64,000 nt of DNA from Phytoseiulus persimilis (GCA_037576195.1 CM075103.1:2170001-2234000); one strand, 5' to 3'; positions 11,701 to 26,700 are shown, numbered from the stretch's first letter. Numbers and translations: made by a program. Notes: generated by a model not told the origin, from the sequence alone.

Positions 11701-14700
11701 ATCTCGGAACAAACTTCGCAAGCTCAAGACCCGGTTCACACAGTTGACCACAATATGAGTCGCGCAAGAACTATCCTCGGTTCATGGAAGCGGATGAATT
11801 TTTCATGTCCTGTCCTGTTCCAAGTTGGCGCACGACGGAGGAACATGGAGAGAAAAAGGGCTCCTATTCAGAGCAGATACAGCCCTTCTGCGTCCGACAC
11901 CTGAAGCCTTGCTCACTTCCAGATCCCATTGAGTTTCCGGCAAGCATTCTTCATCCGTCCTTTCTTCTCTATGAGCGACGCGGCCGGCCGGCCCTGCTAG
12001 AATAAATGAATAACTTGATATTTTTCCCTGGAACTTATCGAGAGCACCGATTCCTCCACCGCGGCCCCATAGAGTGCCCGGATCTGAGCGTCAGAACGGA
12101 TACTTTTCGATGAATAACACCCGTTGCCGGAATTTCCAGCCAAGTTCAAACCGTGCTCGACAACCTGTTGGCGCCCAGCTGGGGAGCTGCCGAGTTAGCA
12201 ATCTGTTGACTGCCTACACCGACATGCTCATTATTGGCTTCAATTCACAGTGAAGCCATTCTTGATGAGGCGGTGGCGTTGTGTTCATGAGTTCCAGGAG
12301 ATGGATGGCCTCCAACTGGATGGATGCTTGGTTTGGCAGCTAGGTGGCGCCGAGCCTGCGTTCCCTCTGTTCGCTACCGTAATTACAATGGCTCGTGCAG
12401 ATTGGCATCACTATTCTTCCGACCCCATTCCATCAGTCGTCGTTGTCGTCATCGACAGCAAGCTATTAAGCAATGAAAGGTGTTTTCGACATCGCGACCA
12501 CTCATTATGCGATCACGTTCTCGCCGGCTGAAAGGAACGCTGACGCGCAAGCCACCCGGGCTTGAAACCGGATCGGAGGGGGGGGGGGGGGGGGAACCGA
12601 TGCGGAGGGAGCTCCTCGCTTGAGATCAGCCGCCTCCCAGCATTCGCCATTCCTGCGCGTTCCCAGCAAACCATTTGGCCAGTCGGTCAGCTGGTTGCCC
12701 GGCCATCTGTTTCGGTTGCGCTCGAAGCGAAGGCTCGGGTTTGTTTGTATTCAAGCTGACTCTGTCAGGTGGTCGCCGCATCATTTCCAGCCGAAGCCCG
12801 AATTTCCGCTTGATAAATCTTCTCTTTTCCCCTCGGCTCACTCGCGCTCCCCTGATCTTGGAAGCCGCCGCCGGCTCATCCATTTCCAGCTCATCCGTGA
12901 TCGAATGATCGCTCCAATTCGAGTTCCCGCATTTGATCGCGCAGCTATTATCCCGGAGCCCGTCATCATTGAGGCTTCCTGGACTCGATGAATAGTGTTA
13001 GGACGGAGCTTGCCGGACAAAGCGGTAGGCGATCCCACACGACGCCAATGTATCGAAGCCGATAAGACTCGCTACTCGATGTGACATCGTCGACGAGCAG
13101 CGTCGCCATTGGAGACTGAGAGGAACGACGAGCGAAACTCAGTTACATATCTCATTCATCCCCGATGCTACCGGGGGCGGAAAGTGGAAAGCGACGCGTG
13201 GCCCTCTCGCGAGGGAATATTCCCAGACATATTCGCCCTCCTTGCGTCCTGACATTTCGCAACGCCGGATGTATAAGAATAGAGCTCGCTTGTTTCTGCT
13301 CTTCAGGCAGTACCGGAAAAACCTTGTCGCTCCGGTTTCCAGCTTCCGTCTTCTCGGTATCTGGGCGAACATCGGAAGATATTCCTCCTGCTATGAAACA
13401 ACAACTTTCGAATTTCACGAGTTTAGCTGGGTGGTCTCTCGACGGAATCCGTGCGTACCCCCCAGCTTCAAGGTGGACGGACGCCACCTGGTCGTATCGG
13501 ATCATTCGCACCGATCGAACAGCTATGGCCGCCGAACTCTATTGCTGGCCTCGAGCTCACACGTTTTGAAGTCCACAAGCTCTTGATTGATGACTCCGCT
13601 GTCACCATTAAGAACACAATAGAAGGAGAAAATTACGTGTCTCGAGGACAATGAAGATGGCCGGACGGTCGATGCGTCCTCGGAAGCGAAGGCATGCTGC
13701 AAAACGTACTCCGCTTGAGATCACTTATAGCCGGTATTGGTCGGAAGTTCCGGAGTATTTTCTAGAGCCCGAAGCGAGAACGGTGCCTCAAGGAGCGCGA
13801 GTTTCTTGAGACGATGAACTTATCAGGGTGTTCTGCGCAAGTTCTCCAGCGATCGGTGCGTGCTGATTGGCAGACTCGAAGCACTTTATTCAAACCTGGA
13901 AGGAACAGCGAAGGCCATCTCGATATTTCGCTGCAGACGCATGCGCGCTCCGTTTCGAATATACCCCATCCTATTGCTAAGCCAGTTACGAGCTGCTGGT
14001 GGGGAGCTAAACCGAACGGAGCGCCCCGGGATTTGGAAAGCCTCAGAGAGAGAGATCTGTTCTGTTCCCTGCTTCTTGTCGATACATTTTGAAATTCCGG
14101 AACGAGTTCGATCCTGCGAATTCCGAAGACACGCTGTTCGGTTGCGTGGCGAACAGCAGGATGGAATACGAGCATTTTTCCGAGTGTCGATGGCACCGCG
14201 CGCGCAGGTGCATGACAGAATATTAGTGCTGAAATCCTCTTTCCACCGAGACGGACGCTCAGGCCTCGGCTCTCTTTTGAAAGTCTGCAATACAACACAA
14301 TAATCGCCGCTCCTGCTTGGCTGATTGAACCTTTGATGCTCGGAGCGAATCTTTCGCTCCATCTCTGGCAACGAGAATCAACTTTGCGGATATTGGATGA
14401 AAATCGTTCCAGTTCCGGAATTTCGCCGCGAGCGCTAAGGAATCGGTCCGGGTATGGGACGGTGGTATCTTGCCGTCCAAGGACTAGTGAGCTCGTTGCC
14501 GAGCTATCGATACATTCCTAGCTCAGAAGCCCAAGCATAGCCAGATAAAAGTAGTAAGAATTCCAACACGGTTGATGGACGACGAACAGGGCGAACCTAC
14601 ACAGAGGAGACAACAATTCCAAATTGAGGAAACATTCGGAGTTATCGAATTCAGGCGCTCAACATCCTTTCTGCATCCTCGTAGAAGCTGTCAGCCGCCG

Positions 14701-17700
14701 CCCTAGAAAACGTTTTTCCGGATTGCATGCCCCACTTCTTGACTAAAGGAAATTTCTCATCGTATGCGTCACCTCGTCACCTGGTCTGATAATCCAACTT
14801 CCACCGCGGCCGTACTCGTTTGTTCGGAACGTCGCGCCGTGAATTCAGTTTTTGTGACCAACTCTGTTTGTCGGGAGACCAACTCGCAAACAGTGGCAGA
14901 CCCTCTTGCCATCGGAACTGAATGCCGTTCCCGAGGTGACGGCTGTACCGCTGAGACAGCTTGACTGCTTTCTGGCTCTTTTTTTCCGGCTGAACCTCTC
15001 AGCCAGCCCTCAAAAGTGTCCCGGGATCACCTTTCGGTATTGCTTCAGTAACACTCCCTATCTCCTCGCAAATCCCATTGTTGGCGGTGGGCTTGGGTCT
15101 TAAGATGGTTCAGATTTAATTCTGATATAAATTAAATCCTCTTTTTACCACCTAAGAAATTTTGTTGCCGGGGATCGAACCCGCGATTGCTAGTTTAGCG
15201 TGGCACCCAAGGCGTTGGTTTAGGCCGTACGGCCAACGAGCCGACCTGCTTTCTGGCTGCCTCATAGGAAGCCGACGCAGCAAGCACGAGTTTTCTCTCG
15301 AATTCTACCATGGCGAATTTCTCGGCTGGTCGATTGCTCTCCTGTCTGGTCGGCGTGGCGAGATGGCATCGAGCGAACTGAAATTCCTCCCCCCCCCCCC
15401 CCACGTTGCGGATCGTTTCTGCTCATTCTGCTTCTTCTGCTCAAAACACAAGAGGATCGGAAACCTCGCAACTCTGGACGAATTCCGAAACTGAACCCTT
15501 ACTCTGCTGCAAGCCTTTCCCTGATCGCCGGAGCTGTGTTTGACCTTCTGCTTCAAGAATCGCTCAACTAAGAGCCATCCGGTTTCATTTCTGAGACGTG
15601 AATGCTTACGACGATCCATTTGCAACCCTCATTCTGCTCAGTCAGCGAGGTGTTTCGTGTTGTGCCGCGAGTGTGTGTCACCGGCGGCTTCCCGAAGTCA
15701 AGGGGCATGATTCATGAGATGAGATGTTCCAAAATGTTCCACATTGGGTAATCGGGTCGAAACGTCTCCGGGATGGCAACGACACTCTTTTGGTCTTGAG
15801 GCTGGGCCGGACACTCTTTCGCGCAATCACAAGAGGGAGTTTTGAGTTTATTCTTCGGTCACCCGAAACACCAGATCGACAAGAAGCCATGATGAATGGA
15901 GCATCGCTGTGCAACAATAGCGCCACCTTTGTTCTGGGAAGTTTTCAGACTGAGCGCCAAACTCGCTCGAGATGGAAACGAGCCACACTTTCGGAAATGA
16001 AAACTGCTCATCAACGTAATTGAGGAAACCGAGAGAGTCCGCCCATGCTATTCCTGCAACTCAGCGTCAATTTTGCCCAGCGAAAATCGAGATTTCAATG
16101 TTGGAATCAATTTTTCCCCAAAGGGAAGCTAAACACTTCACGCTCCCAGGGCGTTATTTCTAAGCCTATCGGTTGTCGGCCGATTGGGTCGCTCATTCGT
16201 TCGTGTCGCCGCTTCTTCGTCCATTCATGCATTCGTTCGACCGCGGTTGCTGCGTTGTGGGGGTCTCAGGGGGCTCGACCGGTGAAGGCCGCTCGCGCCG
16301 AGGACATCGGGTCGCGCCGGGCGGCACCGCCAGGGGCGGGAGCTACCAACGCGGGAGGGAAAAGAAATGCGTCTCCATTCAATTAGCTCTCTTTTACGAG
16401 TCGCTCGGGAGGTTGCGCTGCTGGTGCCACCCATGCCCCCCGATGCCGTTGAGGCAGCAGACACTGCGCTCGGTACTCTTGACAAAAAAAGATCCCGGAG
16501 ACGGGAACCCCAATATCTCTCGATATATCGCTATCTATTGCGACGAACGAGCTCTCAAAGCGTTTGAACACTCAACCGGATTCTTTGTGAGGCATTTTTT
16601 GAGGAGAGTCGTCGTAAATATATCGTTTTAGGAACCCAATGGTCCGTGGAAAGATCTCGACTTCTCATCACGTAATGTGTTCCACGCAGGGGCGATTCGT
16701 GGCATCGGAGGGAGGCTGGAAAACATCGGCGAAAGATTTTCTGTCCCTTGCCAGAGCGCATGGCGATCTCTGCACATTTACAGCTCCTCTTCCGGGGGTC
16801 GATGCTCTATTTTCCGAGATACCATGCATGGCATTCCATTTCATGAGGAGTTCTTGCCCCGGTTGTTCTGGGAGGCGAAAAATTATATGTATAAATGTTA
16901 TCTGACATCTGAGAAGATTGAGTCGCATCTATCGATAATGCCTGGTGTAACCCACGGAGGTACAAGATATGACACCGAGCGGTCGGATAAGCGCCGGCGG
17001 TGGATTAAAACTGATTGATGGGGGTCACGCGCCTCCCATGAGATCTTCTAGACCTCACGCTGTCTCGCTGTATTCCGTTCGATGTATGGATGAAGGCCGA
17101 AAACCAACGAGGCCGAAAATCGCTCTCGCAGGCAGACTTTAGGTTTGCCAACAGATAATTTAGCTTCTCCATCGAGTTGGGAGCTTGACCGCCTGGTGAC
17201 GGCCTTGGTATGGAGAAGAATCGGAAACAGGGGAAACTGTGAACGCGGTAGAGATGAACGATAATTGAAGCATGGGAGCAGAGCATTTCTTCTTCTGTGT
17301 GATTGCTAGGCTCGCTTCGGATGTTGCCACAAGGATAAAGAAAGCGAACGAGAACGCGAGTGAGATCAGTTCTGATCTGCTGAGCCGTGAATACTCGGAA
17401 AGTCTACTCGAAGTTCTCTCGTAACTCTCATGGGGGAACACTGGTGCCGCTGTTCGTGAAATAAGGTCGGCAGCACACTCTGAGCTTGAGACTTTGATTC
17501 AGTCACGGCAACATCGTTTTTTTTTCACGGGTTTTAGGGCATTGATGACGGGATGAGAAGTCCGATGTTGGCCAGAGGTTTGCATGGACGATAATTTTTA
17601 ATTGTTCCGGAATCAGACCGCGATTCAGTTCCACATTCACCAACCTAGCAAGACGTTCGCAGCTGCACGAAGGAAGAGATAAGTCGCGTCGATTCGATAC

Positions 17701-20700
17701 ACGCAAGCCGTCACCTGTTTTGCCAACAAGGAGCCCTGCAAACGTGTTCAACTGGCTCATCTAGAGCCGTAAAAGAAAGCGGAACATTTCCGGTCCCGTG
17801 GGTTTTCAGCCTCTCGGAATGTATGCTCCTGACCCATAGTCTGAGATACCGGACTTTCTAGAGAATCAGGTCACCCTTTCCGAGGAACTCTCTGGGTTCA
17901 ACAAGCTTGCGTGATTCTCGAATCCGTGGAGTCGCGGAAGACGGTCTTTGATACTCTGAAAGCAGTCTCTCCTTCCGGAAGAGCTGAGAAAGAACGTCTC
18001 ACGTGCTACTCTCTGCACCGGACCGGGCACGCACGCACGCTTCCGCCTTCGTCGAGCAGTCATATACTTCCGTCGATCTCTTCGTCAACGTTCTCTGAAT
18101 CGAGACCGGAACTGCATGAGGCTGGTTCGGAAGCAGGTTTGAGCATTTCGTAAATGAGCGTTCTCCCCTCCCCCTCCCCCCATCCAGACTAGGACAGGCT
18201 GCTGATTACCCGCCGTGTTCAGTTCTGTTTTCCATTGATCCGTTATCGTCCGCCGAGTCGCTCGCTTTGCGCCCTTTCCCCACTCCAAGAGAGCTTTTGC
18301 GGCTCTACGTGCAGGTATGTGCCGACGTGTCATCATGCTTGGAGCAAGATAGCTCGTTCAAAAGTCCCGCACCGAAGCAGAGAATAATGAAGCTTTTCAA
18401 ACAGCTCTCCGGCGAATAGCCGGCTCTTCACAAGAAAAAACAAAACTTCCCAAGCTCACGCTAGCATTTGCGATAGACGAGCATTGGATGGAGGATCGAG
18501 CTTCCCCGATAATGTTCTTGCTGAGACACGTCTCCTAGGACCGTTCTCTTTTTCTTGACAGTTACAACTCGACTATTGAGCGCAAAGCCCGTGTGTGCTC
18601 CGACGATGCGTATGCCCACGAAACCATTCCCCAATTCACGGCTTCGGAACGAGCGCGACTGCAAGTGAGAGTCGAACCTCTCTTGAAACGGCACAAGGCT
18701 TCAAAATAGGCTGACCTCAACAGGGAGCTCTGAGCCCCTAAATGCCGCGATCAAGTCTGGACTGTGGCTGAACATTCCGTTATTCTTGGACGCCGTTGTT
18801 TGACGGCTTTGATTCCGTTGAGGTTACGAGCGACCAGCCTCAGGGTTTCGTCCGACCGGAGCGCGAAGGGGCAATATCCTGAATAAAATATTTCGTCGTT
18901 CCTGGCAAAGATGCTCGATAACCATATCAATGATTTGAATAGATGGTAACAGTCGACCAGGGCGCGGCTCAGGCGGGATGAAGATGAGTGAAGAGAAGCG
19001 GAGGAAAAAGAGAGGAGAACACGTCACCCTGTCCTTCACTGGGCCATGGTGACTTGGCAGACGGCGGGGTGCTGCCTTCCTGGCGGGTTGGTCCCTTGCT
19101 TGGCCATAGGTAGGTTGGTCCGTCCGTCCGTCTGTCTGCCTGCCAGGCTGAGTTGCCAGCCGGGAGTTCAGCTGGGTGGGTGTGTGAGCATGAGAAGCAA
19201 GCTTTGTGGCGGCACGGCACTTGCTAAAAATATTTTCGACGCAGAGAGATGATCCAGAATCAGACTTATTCGAGGAGGCTCTTCGGTGAAGGTCCAAGGT
19301 ATTGATCGAGTCACTGAGATCTCGTTACGATCGCGATGCGATCACCTTCGTTTCCATTCCTTGAAGCCGAAGAGACGACTTCCGATGTTCGAATCGTCAT
19401 CATCCAGCCCATCTGCGCATCATCGGGATTCGCACACTTATCTCATATGGTGGCCGAGTGCTGATAACGCGCTTCATCGACGATCTCTTTGAGACGACTG
19501 TGTCCTTGGGAGTAGAGCTATTCACGTGCCTTTTTTTCTTGAAAATATAGGTCCTCCAACCTGTGTTGACTTCTTGTAAGTCACGTCGCTTGCCGGGAGA
19601 GGAAGGGGAGCGGGTGGCCAGATCGCACGGCCGGTCGGGAACTCTCTCAGGAATACACTCCTGAGTGGAGTCGCTTCTCTTGCCACCGGCGCTGTTACCC
19701 AAGGCACTGTGGTTCTCACCGGGCCCAAGCGTTTGTGCGTAATTCGATGCAATTATGTCAAGGACATTGTTGCCTTCCGTAGCTTCCAGGCAACGGGTCC
19801 GATTCCCAACAATCGGCCAGCTGGATTACTAGCCGCTCAGGTCCGCAGACAGACTAACTGCCGACCCGCAAAGTTGTCTTACTAGTTCGTTCATTCGTCG
19901 ACTGGTACACGACAAGTTGGATTCTTCCCGACTCCGTGGCTGGCTCGACTTTGTGACCTGACTCGGGGTCGTGCCGAACTCGTTGCTGCTTGAAAGGGGC
20001 TGACGTCAAAGCGAGAAAGTGGCCACCAGCGGTAATCTCCTTCGCTCACGGGGGGACACGCCTGATACCTCCCGACTTGCTCGCCTCTCGCGGTTGCTGT
20101 TTCTACCGCTGCGACTGCTCCTGTCGTCGTCGTAGCCGCTGCCTCTCTCGTCGTTACCGACACTGTGGACGTCGGTTCGAGAGGAAGGAAGGGTTGAACC
20201 GAGAGGTTCTATCCGAAGTGAAGTCTCAAGCTGCTGCGTCCTTCTCCTCCTCTCCTCGGAGCTACGTTGCCAGCTTCCCGTCGCAGCCTCGTAACAAGTC
20301 GGAGAGCTCCTCTCTCTGTCTCTCTCGCTGTCTACTTTCAGCAGTTCTTGTCGTTCGTTGGGAGAAAGTTGGACGAGAATTCCCAGCGAAACTTCCCGCC
20401 GTCTTCCAACGACTGCGAGTTTGGGTCTCTCTTTCCACTTGATTGACTGAACGAGATTCTGTAATGCTCCGCGGCATAGAGGGAGCGACGCGCTCAGAGC
20501 CGGAAATTCCGTTCTGAGGTCTCGCGACGCGATCGGATTCATTGGACGTCAGCTGTGAACAAGCAATTGCTACGGGATTCACGCGCAGTCAGGTGCCTCC
20601 CTACGATAAGCGAGAACCCACACCCGCCACGTTTGTTTTCCGAGTGCGGGCAGATATGAGCGTTCGGGAGCTTCTTCGACCGATAGGTGTTTTGTGCCCC

Positions 20701-23700
20701 GATCTAACCATCGCTGCTCCGCTCCACCCGGCGGATATTAAGCCGTGGAGCACTGTTTAGGCTCTCACGAGTTCACAGCCGATTTCCGAGCAAACGAGAG
20801 ACCCCGCGTCTCGGGTTCGTTGGAAAACTCGATTCGGACCGTTTCAGAGGCGTACATTTCTGAAGAATATGCCCTCCCTGTACTTCAGCGGAAGCCTCGA
20901 GGAAAGCACTCGGAGCAATCTCCTATGCCGGACAAGAAAGAACTCGGCTCGCTTTGAACAGCTTCTGTGATTTCGCGATAAGCGCGGTCATTGTTCGCTA
21001 CGTGAGTCAGCGATAAATAATAACAATAAATATTTCTGGATGTTCGCTCTGCTGGCCCGGGGGTACGCGTAGTCAGCTTTTGTTTCTCACGTTTGATGGC
21101 GATGGGCGGAATCTCCGAAGGGCTATGGCGGGTTTGCGAGGATGTGATTTCTAGGAATCTCAATGGAACAGCTAATATGATTTGAACATTGTGGTTATGG
21201 ATCTTTCCTGGTTTGAGTTCCGAGCGCCCATTGTGTCCGCTCTGGTTACGAAGACTCCGTGTGAAAGGATTTCAGCGTTTATTAGCGGTCGTGGGAGTTT
21301 TCTTAAAACGGTCGTCCCCGCTGAGGATAACAGAACAAACACACATCTTAGAACTTCCCCCTGAGCGGTCACATACCATATGCTGGTGACGTTGTAAAGC
21401 GATAAGTTTAGATGCCGGCGTCGTCCGTAGAACGATGTGTGCTCAATCGTCGTGGGGGTACGCTTCGAGTTCAGTCAACTCGGTGATCCACTCCAGTTCA
21501 TGTGGTAGGTGGTCACTAGAGTATCGGTCCATGTTTACTAGAAAATCAGGGTTTCTTTTTTCTTCCAGTGGCCGACTTCACGCAGCAACTGTCTTCACTG
21601 CATGAACAGCATGCCGAGGAACTTCAGCTTCTGGTCGAGTCCTTCAGAAAACGCAACGCCGAACTTCGAAAGGAGAGGTAAGTTAGGGATGAACGAATTT
21701 CGGGGCGGCTCGCTGCCATTCCATTTTTCATAATATGAGTTCTGGGCTCATCCATCGGTGGCCCCTGTCCGAGAATGGATCACCCGCTGATTTCGTCGGC
21801 AGAGCGAGCTTCGAACGAATAGAGGTCAACACATTTCATCGGGAGGAAATCGCATGCGGAACCGGCCCTCCTGACATGCATTCAAGCTCTGTGTTACACG
21901 TTTCAGTGTCTTGGCGTCTCGTCCGCCCAAGAAGAGCAATTCTACCTCTCAAAGGTATCCAAACCATTGCGGAGTTGCCTGGATCTTTCGCTTCTTGGCA
22001 GCTAACTATGAACCGCACCAAAACGATTTATGCTCACCGAAATGACGAAATATGATCCACGCTGTCCATCGCGCCTTCTCACTCCTGTCAGAGGAAATGA
22101 CTTAGCAGCCTCTAGATGTTGACTTTCCTCCATGCATCGCGCTTTCCGCCTCATCATCGATTCCCTCTGCTTGCAATCTCTAACCAAAAAGAAAAAAGAA
22201 ACCAGACTCGGCCGAGTTCGTCCGAGCTATCTCGCCCGAAGGTCGTCTTCCAAGTCATGAATACGACGGAGCTTATCCGGGACCTCTGTTTATTCCTCTT
22301 GATCTCTTCGGAATATATTTTTGCGTTTCGGCCAAAGTCAACGTTACGTTTGAGTGGAAAAGCTGTCCCTAAATCGCTGGCTGAAATGTGCGGCCCATCC
22401 GTCAAGCCTGACGCAGTCAAAGGAATATCCTATTCCTCCTTCGTTGCCATCGCTCCAGTCGTGGTCCATTCGATTTGTTTGATCCCTTCTGCGCATTGAA
22501 ACTTCCTCTTTCCTTTCCATCCAACGACTTTATCTTGTTTTGTTGGCCGCCGCTCTTGTCCGTTAAAGGTTAAAGAGCCACGGGACGTCGTACGGGAGGC
22601 GTAAAGCCTTCCATATCAAAACTATATATCAGAGAAGATCAGGGACGACCGAGAGAAGACACATCTCTCTCGAGGGGAAAAGTGAGCTCCTGATCGATGC
22701 TATTTTTCAACGATGGAATCCCCTTCCACTTCGTGTTTTCTCCGAAAGGTAAACACTTGCGGCAGTATGACAGCCGGGGAAAGGCAAGAGGACAATCGTG
22801 TCATTAGGTCTATCATGATTCCTCCTTTAATTGGGACGAATAAGGGAACCATATCGAACTTTCCGTCTGCTACTCTGCTGGAGACCCGAGCGGCGCGTGT
22901 TGGAAGAGTGAAGGATCGTGAGATTGCTTGAATGCGGGAGCTGATCGGGAGAGTGCCGATAGAAACGCACGTGAATTCGTGTGTTTTCGAGTTCTGTGGA
23001 AATGCATTCTGTTCAATGGCATGACGAGCAGGAACAGTAAGGCATTCATTCCCGCAGTGAGCGACGAGCGATTATCGTGTATTAATTCCTACAGGATTTT
23101 CGGGACTGCTGCAGGTATCGTGGAGGAGAACTGTTCCGTGCAAATACGCTGTTATTATCATGCGATGTGTAATTGCGGATACGACGGACACAATGGTAGA
23201 ACGTGGCATTGTTTTGAGAGCGATATTTTCTCTCACAATATTGCCACGGTCCGCTGCTATGCCGCCAGGTCACTCTCTCAGTCAGGTGGTTTCGGCTCCA
23301 GCTCTCTCTCTCTCTCTCTCGGCGCACTCAGCGCCCCTGACCGTCGAACAACGCCGCCCCTCCGTGACGGTCGAAGTGGGTCCCCCATTGGGTTCCGTCT
23401 CCTCGAGCGGCCCCGTTTCCTATCTCAGCGTTGCGCTGCTCCTGCTTCCTTCCTTTATTTCTCCTCCCTCTCTCCGTTGCTTTGAGTCAACAGTCTCGAG
23501 AGAATTATTTATCTTCTGGCTTCGAGTGGCTGGCTGACCCGTGCTGCCCTTGTCTATATGTGTTCCATCGCAGCGGCTGCAGCTCGTTGTCAGCAGCAGA
23601 AACAGCAGTGACGAGCGAACTAATCCGAAGTGCTTTTCGATTGAGTTCGAGGTGAATAACCTGTCGCTGTCGGCTCTCCCAGCTGCAACATTGAAACGCT

Positions 23701-26700
23701 CGAGCTGCTCGACGACGATCACTGCAGAGTCGCCACAAATAAGAAGAAGCGGACATGAGCCAAGGGCTCTAGAGGGGAGAGAGAGTCATCCGCAACTGTG
23801 GACATTTGATGGACTCTGCGTTTGGACGGAGGTTATTTGTTCTGAGGGTTCGATCATCTGTTACAAAAGGTTGCTGCTGATAGTGGCGCTGCCAGGGTAG
23901 TTGTCAGTCAGCGTTCTCAATGAAAGAGCGAAGTCAGCTTTTCCGTCGTTGATTTGGGAAGCGGCTCTATGGAGAGAAAATGAAGATGGTATTCCCTATC
24001 CCACGGAGTATGCCCAGGGAGTATCATCACTCAGTTTTGAGGACACCCAATCATGCAGACGCAGCTTGGAACGCGAGTCTCGTTGGAGCTCCGACTACCT
24101 GCTCCAGGGGTCTCAGACCGCCTCAGAGTTCTCGAATGTTGTTTTTATAATTAAAACTCCGGGAGTTCTTGCCTCTCGTGTGGCTGTTGTTCTTGGACGG
24201 TTCGTTGGGGTCGGACGACCAACGTTCACTTGAGGGACAACGACACGACAGCGCACGGAGCCCGATGCCCTCGGGTGAGAAAACGAAGTTGTTACCAACC
24301 CGATGACAGATTTTCAAGACCTATGGAACTATCGAGACGGCTTGATAAACTTCCGGGACGAGTTGAAGAGTTCAAGCGATTCATCTCAGATTTTGCTCAC
24401 TTCTCGCAAAAGTCTCGTGGCGCTTCCCCGATGACGGAAGCGGATCCATCGCCGAGAAATCCGAGATTTCTCGACTGGGGGTAATATGCGCATATATTTG
24501 ATCCACGGGGAAAACTGTCCGAGCTTGTGATGATATTTTATACATGGAGCGAGCTCACTGATTCATCCATCCATCCACCCGTCGGTTCGACCGTATGTTT
24601 GTCGATCAGTCCGTCCGAGCATCCGTCCATCTATCCTACTGATCGTATGGCAATTACGCAGGGCATTTCCATGACACGATTTTGAGTGTGCTCCGGGAAC
24701 ACAGCTGCTGAGGTTCCACCTCTGGCGGAGGGTGTATTGCATATTCCCCAAGACGCACGGAGGCTTCCTTTCACCGAGCATCAGGGAAGGTCCCCAGGTC
24801 TGACTGTCATGGATGACTGTCCCTGCACGACCTGAGCAACAAATTAGTTTGCGCCAGCGAACTAAGAGTCTCCGCGAAGGGGGCAGCGTAGAGCATGCAA
24901 TCCGCTCTCGGCTGCCTCACCTGCCAGACGCGGATTTAGCGAACTCTGTTTCGGAGTTGTATTGTGGACGTCGAACACGAACTTGTTCGAGCCCTGCTTA
25001 GTCGGGAGTAGGTTCGTTGGGAAATCACTCAGAGTTCCGTCGGCCCTGTCAACGTCGCGACGTCCTCAACCGCGGGATTGACTCGTATACGGACTTGCCG
25101 AGTCGGACCCACATCCATTCTCGCGCGAGTTGCGTCTCGTCAATAGTCATATACAAATGATCTTCTCGGCGACCACTGTCGGCTGTGTCACGGTTGTGAT
25201 TGCCAAAGTCGGCAGGTCGAGTGGGTAGGTCGACATTTATAGCCAATCTTTGGAGGCAGTATACACGTCAACAACGCTGCTCGAATCGTGCAAGGGGCTG
25301 CCGTCCCTTACTATCCATTCGTTATGACAGCCATCAATAAATGAGTCATCCGAACCAATAATACTGGAACACAACGATCGTTATCGAGTTAATCTCTCTG
25401 ATGAACGAGCTTTGTGGTCAGCTTCATCACGGGATCAATCTTGAAATGGTCGTGTACAGGCTTGGTACGGATTTTCCATGGCGCGGTGCGCCACCTGCAC
25501 GCGCGCTCTCCACGGTTGACTGTGCGCTGGAAGATCTCTGATCCTCTCGCTCGCTCTCTCTCGTGCCGTTCTGTCATAATGCGGCTGTCTGTGTGATTCG
25601 TCAGCGAGGCAATTTTGTGAAGTTTGTCATCTGTGAGCGTCCGACAAGCATCTTATGCGTATACGCATCATACGAACAGAAGCCGGAACGCACACAGTGA
25701 CATGGAGAAATAATATATGTATATCTCGTCCGGCCGGGCTCCGTTTGTCTCTCGTTTCGCATCTCGATCGCTCACAAGTCGCGCAGAAGCAACACGACTC
25801 GGCCGTAGCATCTTGTTGGCTTAACGCTATCCGAGAATCCATGAATTCCATTACGATCCAGGAGCAGCTGAAATGCTACACCCGACCCGGTCGGCGATGT
25901 AGGCATGATCGACCGAGCGGCCCCCAGGAGCTCGGTCGCCCCTGTCCGCCCGTTGGTTGAGCTCTGCGAGCTGGACAGACGTGTCTTCGTTTGCAAATCA
26001 TGACTGTCGCATTTCATTAGCATCACAAGGGATGCCAACGAAGTTATCCCCCTCGGCTCATTCAGGAGGGCAATTACGACAAGGTTCACCTTTTAGCCAT
26101 TCGTTTCTTTTTGTGCTGCTCCACTCGGCTCTACTCGAAGCTCTCGAGAGAGCCGACACCAAGATTTCCTGTGCTCGATGAGAAACCGCATGCGTTAATG
26201 GGTGTGAACGAGACGAGGCTCTTGTTTCAATGTTTTACGGCACAGCGCTCAGACGTCGGGCTGTTGAGCCGTAAACGGGTAGCTGGCTAGATATCAACTT
26301 CTTTTCGGTGCTGCCTAGGGACCCACGCGGTCTGGAATTCGGCCCGCGCTGGCTGCTCCTCAACTGGAAATGTTTAGTTTTCAAGCAGTTTCCATCGTGA
26401 TCGTTTTCGCTGATTCGGAAGAAGCCGGCTGGCCAGCTCGATCAGCAGACCATCCGCTGCTTTTGCTGTCGGTGTCGAAAGTCGCTTCTCGGTAGTTTCT
26501 GTTTGTTTTGATTGTTCTCGATAACGATATTTCCTCATCTTTGATACACGGTTTATGTGTGTCCTTAACCGAAGGCGAAACCGATTGGCCGCGGGCAGTC
26601 GAATTCAGCGACAGCTTGCTTCAAAACTTTCGGGAAATTCATCTCCGCGCTGACCGCATCCGACGACTTTTGTTCCGAGGGAAATTGAGCGGAAGCGTGA

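Larger units (their letters stand above)
8720..21568. other. Stac: Stac intron 1 (12.8 kb)
   Basis: No recognisable coding exon inside. It holds a 15-base C run (9851-9865), a 17-base G run (12578-12594), a 14-base C run (15389-15402), a tRNA-like SINE fragment near 15.2 kb and a CTCF-like motif at 12337. A pyrimidine/triplet-rich patch at 20.0-20.5 kb could be an alternative promoter. The rest looks like unique sequence. Confidence 0.65.

Noticed and set aside
15163..15243. Functional tRNA gene on the minus strand
   Set aside because: The acceptor ends do not pair and the T stem has a mismatch, so a SINE head is more likely.
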